Shown piece by piece: positions 46,325 to 50,903 of a stretch of 50,903 nucleotides of DNA. How positions within the stretch are numbered: position 1 is the first letter of the stretch; the number at the start of each line of letters is the position of its first letter. The notes under the pieces are model-generated. The model was not told where the DNA came from and did no database searches. It saw nothing but the letters and a program-made list of their open reading frames with translations. The stretch spans positions 1 to 50,903 of the forward strand of contig JAJEIH010000114.1 in the NCBI GenBank assembly GCA_022827685.1. Reading direction: 5' to 3'. The translations under genes and the position numbers were made by a program. The DNA is from Alphaproteobacteria bacterium (GTDB taxonomy: Bacteria > Pseudomonadota > Alphaproteobacteria > Bin95).

Positions 46325-47511
46325 CGATCGATCTCTCCGAACACGATGTCCATGGCGCCCAGAATCGCAACGCTGTCGGCAAGCATATGGCCGCGCGACA
46401 GGAAGTCCATGGCGGCAAGATGCGCGAAACCCGGCGCCCGGATCTTGCACCGGTAAGGCTTGTTGGTGCCGTCCGACACCAGATAGACGCCGAACTCGCC
46501 CTTGGGCGCCTCGACGGCCGTGTAGGTCTCGCCCGCCGGCACCTTGTACCCCTCGGTATAGAGCTTGAAGTGGTGGATCAGGGCTTCCATCGACCCCTTC
46601 ATCTCCGCCCGGCCGGGCGGCGAGATCTTGTTGTCCTGCGTCTTGACCGGCCCGTCCGGAAGCTCGTCGAGGCATTGCTGGATGATGCGGAGCGATTGCC
46701 GCATCTCCTCGATGCGGACGAGGTAGCGGTCGTAGCAGTCGCCGTTCTTGCCGACCGGAATGTCGAAATCCATCCGGTCGTACACGTCGTAAGGCTGGGA
46801 TTTCCGCAGATCCCACGGCAGGCCGGAGCCCCGCAGCATCGGACCGGACAGCCCCCAGTCGAGCGCGTCCTCCTGCGAGATCACGCCGATATCGACGGTT
46901 CGCTGCTTGAAAATGCGGTTCTCGGTCAGCAGGGACTCGGTGTCGTCGATGAACCCGGGGAAAGTCCGGCAGAACTCGGCGATCTCGTCCGCTAGCCCGG
47001 CCGGCAGATCGCGGTGGACGCCCCCGGGACGGAAATAGGCGGCATGGAGCCTGGCGCCCGAGACCCGGTCGTAGAACCCCATCATCTTCTCGCGTTCCTC
47101 GAACCCCCAGAGAAACGGAGTCATCGCGCCCACGTCGAGCGCGAAGGCGCAGACGTTCATGATGTGGTTGAGAAGCCGCGTGATCTCGCTGAACAGGACG
47201 CGCACATACTGCCCGCGCTCGGGCACCTCGATGCCGAGCAGCTTCTCCGTGGCCAGCGCGAAGGCGTGCTCCTGGCACATCGGCGCGACGTAATCCAGCC
47301 GGTCGAAATAGGGCACGGCCTGGGTGTAGGTCTTGTGCTCGATCAGCTTCTCGGTGCCGCGATGCAGCAGGCCGATATGGGGATCGGCGCGCTCGATCAC
47401 CTCGCCGTCCATCTCGACCACGAGCCTCAGCACCCCGTGCGCCGCCGGGTGCTGCGGACCGAAATTCATCGTCAGGTTCTTGATCTCGCTCTCGGCCAAG
47501 CGTCTAGCCAC
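46321..47511 (-). CDS. nuoD: NADH-quinone oxidoreductase subunit D
   Basis: NuoD (49-kDa homologue) lines the quinone site. The 396-residue protein has [40 protein letters not shown] and [20 protein letters not shown]. It is separate from nuoC, overlapping it by eight bases, as in most Alphaproteobacteria. Confidence 0.96.
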   Translation of the reverse strand: MARRLAESEIKNLTMNFGPQHPAAHGVLRLVVEMDGEVIERADPHIGLLHRGTEKLIEHKTYTQAVPYFDRLDYVAPMCQEHAFALATEKLLGIEVPERGQYVRVLFSEITRLLNHIMNVCAFALDVGAMTPFLWGFEEREKMMGFYDRVSGARLHAAYFRPGGVHRDLPAGLADEIAEFCRTFPGFIDDTESLLTENRIFKQRTVDIGVISQEDALDWGLSGPMLRGSGLPWDLRKSQPYDVYDRMDFDIPVGKNGDCYDRYLVRIEEMRQSLRIIQQCLDELPDGPVKTQDNKISPPGRAEMKGSMEALIHHFKLYTEGYKVPAGETYTAVEAPKGEFGVYLVSDGTNKPYRCKIRAPGFAHLAAMDFLSRGHMLADSVAILGAMDIVFGEIDR

Positions 47512-48121
47512 CGGTCCCGTCTTCCCCGGCCTTCTCGTCGCCGGGCAGGATGTAGTCGGCGCCCTCCCACGGGCTCATGAAGTCGAAGTCCCGGAAATCC
47601 TGCGTCAGCTGCACCGGCTCGTAGGCGCAGCGCTTCTGCTCGTCGTCGTAGCGCAGCTCGACGAAGCCGGTCAGCGGGAAGTCCTTCCTGAGCGGATGCC
47701 CCTCGAACCCGTAATCCGTCATGATCCGCCGCAGGTCCGGGTTCCCGGCGAAGAAGACGCCGTAGAGATCCCACGCCTCGCGCTCGTACCACCCGGCGGC
47801 CGAAAACACGCCGACCGCCGAGGGAACGGGGGTGTCGGCGTCGACCGCGACCTTGACGCGGATGCGCTGGTTGTGACGCAGGCTGAGCAGGTTGTACACG
47901 ATCTCGAACCGCTTCTCCCGCTCCGGATAGTCGACCCCGCAGATGTCGAGCAGCACCTTGAACAGGCACTGCGCATCGTCGCGAAGCCAGGTCAGGGTCC
48001 GCTCGATCTCCGCGGCGGGCACGGTCAGGACGAGCTCGTCGTTGACGCCGGCGAGCCCGGCGCCCTCGACCGCCAAGGCCGTACCGATATAGTCGCCGAG
48101 TTCGGTGAGCGCCTGGTTCAT
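47504..48121 (-). CDS. nuoC: NADH-quinone oxidoreductase subunit C
   Basis: NuoC (30-kDa homologue) connects the hydrogenase-like module. The 205-residue protein contains the signature [20 protein letters not shown] followed by [20 protein letters not shown]. The C-terminus ends soon after the [14 protein letters not shown] part. Confidence 0.95.
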   Translation of the reverse strand: MNQALTELGDYIGTALAVEGAGLAGVNDELVLTVPAAEIERTLTWLRDDAQCLFKVLLDICGVDYPEREKRFEIVYNLLSLRHNQRIRVKVAVDADTPVPSAVGVFSAAGWYEREAWDLYGVFFAGNPDLRRIMTDYGFEGHPLRKDFPLTGFVELRYDDEQKRCAYEPVQLTQDFRDFDFMSPWEGADYILPGDEKAGEDGTGG

Positions 48122-48148
48122 CCTGTGCCTTGAGGGGGTTCTCGACGG

Positions 48149-48670
48149 TCAGCGGGCGAAGGTGCTGGTCCGCCTGATCTTCTTCTGAAGCTGGAGGATT
48201 CCGTAGAGCAGCGCCTCGGCCGTCGGCGGACAGCCGGGAACGTAGATGTCGACCGGCACGATGCGGTCGCAGCCCCGCACCACCGAGTAGGAGTAGTGGT
48301 AGTACCCGCCTCCGTTGGCGCAGCTTCCCATCGAGATCACCCAGCGCGGCTCGGCCATCTGGTCGTAGACCTTGCGCAGCGCCGGCGCCATCTTGTTGGT
48401 CAGCGTTCCGGCCACGATCATCACGTCCGACTGGCGCGGGCTGGGACGGAAGATCACCCCGAAGCGGTCGAGATCGTAGCGGCTGGCGGCCGAATGCATC
48501 ATCTCCACCGCGCAGCAGGCGAGGCCGAAGGTCATCGGCCAGAGCGATCCGCTCTGCGCCCAGGTCATCACCTTGTCGATCTGGGTGACGATGAAGCCCT
48601 TGTCGGCCAGCTCGGTATTGATCGCCCGCATCGCGCCTTGGGTGTCGGCGGGGTCGACGCTTACTCCCAT
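48149..48670 (-). CDS. nuoB: NADH-quinone oxidoreductase subunit B
   Basis: NuoB (PSST homologue) holds cluster N2. The 173-residue protein has the tandem cysteines in [11 protein letters not shown], then [11 protein letters not shown] and [15 protein letters not shown], the four ligands. ATG at 48670 overlaps the nuoA 3' end by ten bases. Confidence 0.96.
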   Translation of the reverse strand: MGVSVDPADTQGAMRAINTELADKGFIVTQIDKVMTWAQSGSLWPMTFGLACCAVEMMHSAASRYDLDRFGVIFRPSPRQSDVMIVAGTLTNKMAPALRKVYDQMAEPRWVISMGSCANGGGYYHYSYSVVRGCDRIVPVDIYVPGCPPTAEALLYGILQLQKKIRRTSTFAR

Positions 48671-49032
48671 TCGAGTGCGCCCTTCTTCCATTCGTAGACG
48701 AAGCCGATGGTGAGCACCGCGAGGAAGACCACCATCGACCAGAAGCCCAGCATTCCGATCGTCCCCAACGAGATCGCCCAAGGGAACAGGAACGCGATTT
48801 CGAGGTCGAAGATGATGAACAGGATGGCGACGAGGTAGAAGCGCACGTCGAACTGGCTGCGCGCGTCGTCGAAGGCCTCGAAGCCGCACTCGTAGGCGGA
48901 GATCTTCTCGCTGTCGGGCCGCTGCCGCGCGACGATGTAGGACGCCGCGACTGCGGCGACGGCCATCGCCGCGGCGATGCCGAGGAAGATCAGGATCGGC
49001 AGGTATTCGAGCAGCATCGAGTCGAGCGCCAT
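48661..49032 (-). CDS. nuoA: NADH-quinone oxidoreductase subunit A
   Basis: NuoA is a three-helix membrane subunit and the first gene of the operon. The 123-residue protein shows the [20 protein letters not shown] loop and [21 protein letters not shown] at 49032 has an AAGGGG site nearby; an internal ATG five codons later is possible but less favoured. Confidence 0.95.
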   Translation of the reverse strand: MALDSMLLEYLPILIFLGIAAAMAVAAVAASYIVARQRPDSEKISAYECGFEAFDDARSQFDVRFYLVAILFIIFDLEIAFLFPWAISLGTIGMLGFWSMVVFLAVLTIGFVYEWKKGALEWE

Positions 49033-49076
49033 CCACCCCTTCCCTGGAATCCGCAGGCGGCAATTCGGCTGCGGGT

Positions 49077-49105
49077 CTTATACGGGCATGAAGACCGAAA
49101 TTCAA
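49077..49105 (-). promoter_or_regulatory. nuoA: Promoter of the nuo operon
   Basis: On the minus strand TTGAAT (49100-49105) and TATAAG (49077-49082) are 17 bases apart, giving a predicted start near 49070 and a leader of about 38 bases before nuoA. It is the best promoter found in the window and could drive transcription to lolD. Confidence 0.65.
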
Positions 49106-49134
49106 ACAAATGCGCGCTCCGATCCGTTACCCGG

Positions 49135-49146
49135 TGAACCGGTTCA
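49135..49146. promoter_or_regulatory. Palindrome upstream of the nuo promoter
   Basis: A perfect 12-base palindrome TGAACCGGTTCA lies about 30 bases upstream of the -35 element of the nuo promoter, centred near position -70. The position suits an activator, but it could also belong to the divergent gene at 49218. No regulator is recognised. Confidence 0.45.
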
Positions 49147-49217
49147 TCCATGAAGATACTACTCTTGATAGAAAAACGATCGACCGCTAGCTTCGAAACA
49201 TAGAGCTTCCCGAGCGG

Positions 49218-49493
49218 ATGGCGCGGCTGGAGGGTGAAATAGCGGCGGTAGAAGCACGGACCGAGGCGCGGCAGGCCGAATACCGGACCGACATCGCCCG
49301 GCTTGCGGAAGACCTCGCGAAACGAGAAACCGGCCAACAAGCGGAATACAGAACCGGTATCGCGCGCCTCGCCGAGGACATGGCGAAGCGCGACACCGAA
49401 GCCGCGAAGCGCGAAACTCGCCTGCTGCTGGCGGTCGCCGGCATGGTGTCCCTCGCCGTCATTGTCCTCGGCTTGCTGATGCGGCTGCCGTAA
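49218..49493 (+). CDS. Coiled-coil protein with C-terminal membrane helix
   Basis: The 91-residue protein is a long coiled coil followed by one membrane helix (LLLAVAGMVSLAVIVLGLLM) at the C-terminus. Two 20-residue tandem repeats are visible: AEYRTDIARLAEDLAKRET and AEYRTGIARLAEDMAKRDT. The ATG at 49218 lacks a ribosome binding site. The frame stays open for nine codons upstream to a stop; codon 49200-49202 is ATA in the context ATA-GAG-CTT-CCC-GAG-CGG, which reads like an original start ATG turned into ATA. The protein has the same layout as the broken gene at 21031-21219. Function is unknown. Confidence 0.6.
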   Translation: MARLEGEIAAVEARTEARQAEYRTDIARLAEDLAKRETGQQAEYRTGIARLAEDMAKRDTEAAKRETRLLLAVAGMVSLAVIVLGLLMRLP

Positions 49494-49658
49494 GTATCCC
49501 GCGTGCCGCGATTAACGCGAAGCCGACGCCAGGAATGCTGCTTGACGCCGCCCCCGCGCGGTCCGTAGCCTTCGGTACTCGTATTCGCACTTGACGGAGC
49601 CGGGCGACCGGAGCCGGCGGCACGCGGAACGGGACCCGACAGCAAGGGAGAAAGTACG

Positions 49659-50657
49659 ATGATTAAGGGATTGGGATCTGTCGCCGCGGTGGTGGCAGCG
49701 TCCGGGCTCGCGTTGAGCGTTTCCGGTACGTCGGAAGCCGCGACGAAGCGGCAATTCATTACTATCGGAACGGGCGGACCGACCGGTGTCTACTTCGTGG
49801 TCGGCAATACGATCTGCCGTCTGGTCCACAAGGAGGCCGCGGAAGGCCGCAAGAAGGGCCGCAAGCACGGCATTCGGTGCTCGGCGCCCTCGAGCGGCGG
49901 GTCGACCTACAATATCGGGCAGATCGCCGCGGGCGAGTTCGATTTCGGCGTGGCGCAATCCGACTGGCAATACCACGCCTATAACGGCACGTCGGACAAG
50001 GTCACAAAGTTCAACAAGCTGCGTGCGGTGTTCTCGGTCCATCCCGAGCCCTACCACATCATCGTCGGCAAGGATTCGGGCATCAACTCGTGGGCCGACC
50101 TCAAGGGCAAGAGGTTCAACATCGGCAATCCCGGTTCCGGCCAGCGCGGCACGACCGAGGTGCTGATGAAGGCCCACGGGACCAAGGTCGGAGACTTCAA
50201 GCTGGCGACCGAGCTGACCTCGACCGAGCAGTCCAAGGCGCTGTGCGACGGCAAGATCGACGGCTACGGCTACACGGTCGGCGTGCCCAACGCGGGTGTC
50301 GCGGTCGCGACCGACGGGTGCGGCGCGCGCATCATTAACCTGGCCGGCGATGTCGAGAAAAAGCTGGTCTCGGCGAACCCCTTCTACGCGTTCGCGACCA
50401 TTCCGAAGGGGACCTACAAGAGCACGACCGCCGACGTCACGACCTTCGGCGTGATGGCGACCTTCGTCACCAGCGCGGACGTGTCCGACCAGGTGGTCTA
50501 CGAGGTGACGCGCGCGGCGCTCGAGAACATCGCCGACTTCCGCAAGCTGCATCCCGCCTTCCGCAACCTCGATCCCAAGCGGATGATGAAGGACGGGCTG
50601 TCGGCGCCACTGCACAAGGGCGCGGCGAAGTACTACAAGGAAAAAGGCATGATGTAG
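49659..50657 (+). CDS. TAXI family TRAP transporter solute receptor
   Basis: TAXI receptors bind organic acids in the periplasm and pass them to a fused TRAP permease. The 332-residue protein has a signal peptide (AAVVAASGLALSVSGTSEA, cut near 27), then the TAXI start FITIGTGGPTGVYFVVGNTI, SSGGSTYNIGQIAAGEFDFG and SGQRGTTEVLM. A GGGAGAAA site precedes the ATG. The permease gene that usually follows is not in the window: a strong hairpin and an insertion sequence come next, so the operon may have been split. Confidence 0.9.
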   Translation: MIKGLGSVAAVVAASGLALSVSGTSEAATKRQFITIGTGGPTGVYFVVGNTICRLVHKEAAEGRKKGRKHGIRCSAPSSGGSTYNIGQIAAGEFDFGVAQSDWQYHAYNGTSDKVTKFNKLRAVFSVHPEPYHIIVGKDSGINSWADLKGKRFNIGNPGSGQRGTTEVLMKAHGTKVGDFKLATELTSTEQSKALCDGKIDGYGYTVGVPNAGVAVATDGCGARIINLAGDVEKKLVSANPFYAFATIPKGTYKSTTADVTTFGVMATFVTSADVSDQVVYEVTRAALENIADFRKLHPAFRNLDPKRMMKDGLSAPLHKGAAKYYKEKGMM

Positions 50658-50690
50658 CCGGTCGCCGGCTCATCGCGCTTTAGTGCCGCC

Positions 50691-50714
50691 GGGGCGGGTC
50701 CAACGACCCGCCCC
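50691..50714 (+). terminator. Strong hairpin after the TAXI receptor gene
   Basis: A perfect ten-base stem, GGGGCGGGTC at 50691-50700 and GACCCGCCCC at 50705-50714, with loop CAAC. It is followed by GCGCTCTTCC, a poor T tract, yet is the best terminator candidate in the window. It lies 34 bases after the stop codon. Confidence 0.6.
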
Positions 50715-50790
50715 GCGCTCTTCCGGGCTTCCGCTCCTCCCACGGTCGCCCCGGAACTCGCGACGGTTTCAACCAACGCGGTTTCGCCTT

Positions 50791-50903
50791 AGCAGGTTGC
50801 TGAAAAACTCGCTGGCCCGATTCTCGTTCTCGTGATTCTCTGGTTCCGCGTCGATCGGTTGCGGAGGTTGCGATGCGGGGTGTGGACGAGCGGGGCTGCG
50901 GTC
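50791..50903 (+). mobile_element. Left end of an insertion sequence (IS1182/IS5-like)
   Basis: The sequence AGCAGGTTGCTGAAAAACTC at 50791-50810 matches the terminal inverted repeats I know from DDE-type elements of the IS1182/IS5 groups. A transposase start follows 62 bases later. The element continues past the window edge, so its family, size and target duplication cannot be fixed. Confidence 0.55.
50873..50903 (+). CDS. Transposase, 5' end only (partial)
   Basis: Ten codons (MRGVDERGCG) remain before the window ends. GCGGAGG lies just upstream as a ribosome site. Transposases of the IS1182-like group commonly begin MRG-x-D-E-R and continue with a short hydrophobic-aromatic stretch, which is why the assignment is made; too little is present to check further. 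Confidence 0.5.
   Translation, partial: MRGVDERGCG

Noticed and set aside
1-50903. CRISPR array, rRNA or tRNA genes
   Set aside because: No regularly spaced repeats with unique spacers and no recognisable rRNA or tRNA sequences were seen on either strand.

Overview
The window looks like chromosomal DNA of a high-GC alphaproteobacterium. The main reason is the minus-strand block from 49032 down to 27283: a complete 14-subunit complex I operon (nuoA to nuoN) running straight into birA, coaX, rnj (RNase J), mce, a DUF1467 gene, tag, proS, lolC/E and lolD. This gene order is characteristic of Alphaproteobacteria. The short ProRS form, the CoA-transferase-rich accessory genes, a TAXI-type TRAP receptor, a TauD-like dioxygenase and a creatinase fit a heterotroph living on small organic acids and nitrogen compounds. 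Genus cannot be assigned from the sequence alone.

Layout. 1-313: gene-free left edge. 314-2050 (+): pgsA followed by three molybdenum cofactor genes (mobB, moaD, moaE), translationally coupled at the first two junctions. 2194-3723 (+): catalase with a short AT-rich promoter region. 3714-5713 (-): hot-dog hydratase plus family III CoA transferase, overlapping by ATGA. 5868-7373 (-): MORN-repeat lipoprotein. 7615-9689 (-): ketopantoate-reductase-like enzyme and homocysteine S-methyltransferase. 9690-11467: small accessory island with a DUF1353 gene and an AbiEii-type nucleotidyltransferase with a small partner gene. 11521-13349 (+): DehI-like and DUF3137 proteins. 13376-14950 (-): an M48 protease lipoprotein bracketed by a 106-bp direct repeat of the 3' end of the DUF3137 gene. 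15185-18405 (+): acyl-CoA dehydrogenase, gpt, SMP-30 lactonase, flavin-binding PPOX protein. 18416-20932: divergent diaminopropionate ammonia-lyase and creatinase. 21031-21219: a small coiled-coil membrane protein broken by an amber codon. 21390-25130 (+): gamma carbonic anhydrase, Frc-like CoA transferase, signal-less solute-binding protein, exported nucleosidase-like protein, small Cys-rich protein. 25131-25644: gene-poor region with an AT-rich promoter-like segment, hairpins and helically phased CATGACA repeats. 25645-27294 (+): crotonase-fold protein and TauD-like dioxygenase. 27283-49032 (-): the nuo-to-lol superoperon. 49218-50657 (+): coiled-coil membrane protein and TAXI TRAP receptor. 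50791 to the end: left end of an insertion sequence.

How the genes work together. The minus-strand block couples respiration (complex I) with cofactor supply (biotin ligase, CoA synthesis), RNA turnover, methylmalonyl-CoA metabolism, translation and lipoprotein export. Most of its junctions overlap or are a few bases apart, so one long transcript is likely. A good promoter with a 12-bp palindrome upstream lies before nuoA. The accessory genes suggest acyl-CoA, C4/C5 dicarboxylate, creatine and diamino-acid catabolism.

No clear, large undescribed system is visible. The observations most worth following are the M48 cassette with its duplicated host 3' end, the compact AbiEii-like two-gene unit, the phased heptamer repeats, and a crotonase lacking both usual catalytic glutamates. 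No rRNA, tRNA or CRISPR array was recognised.
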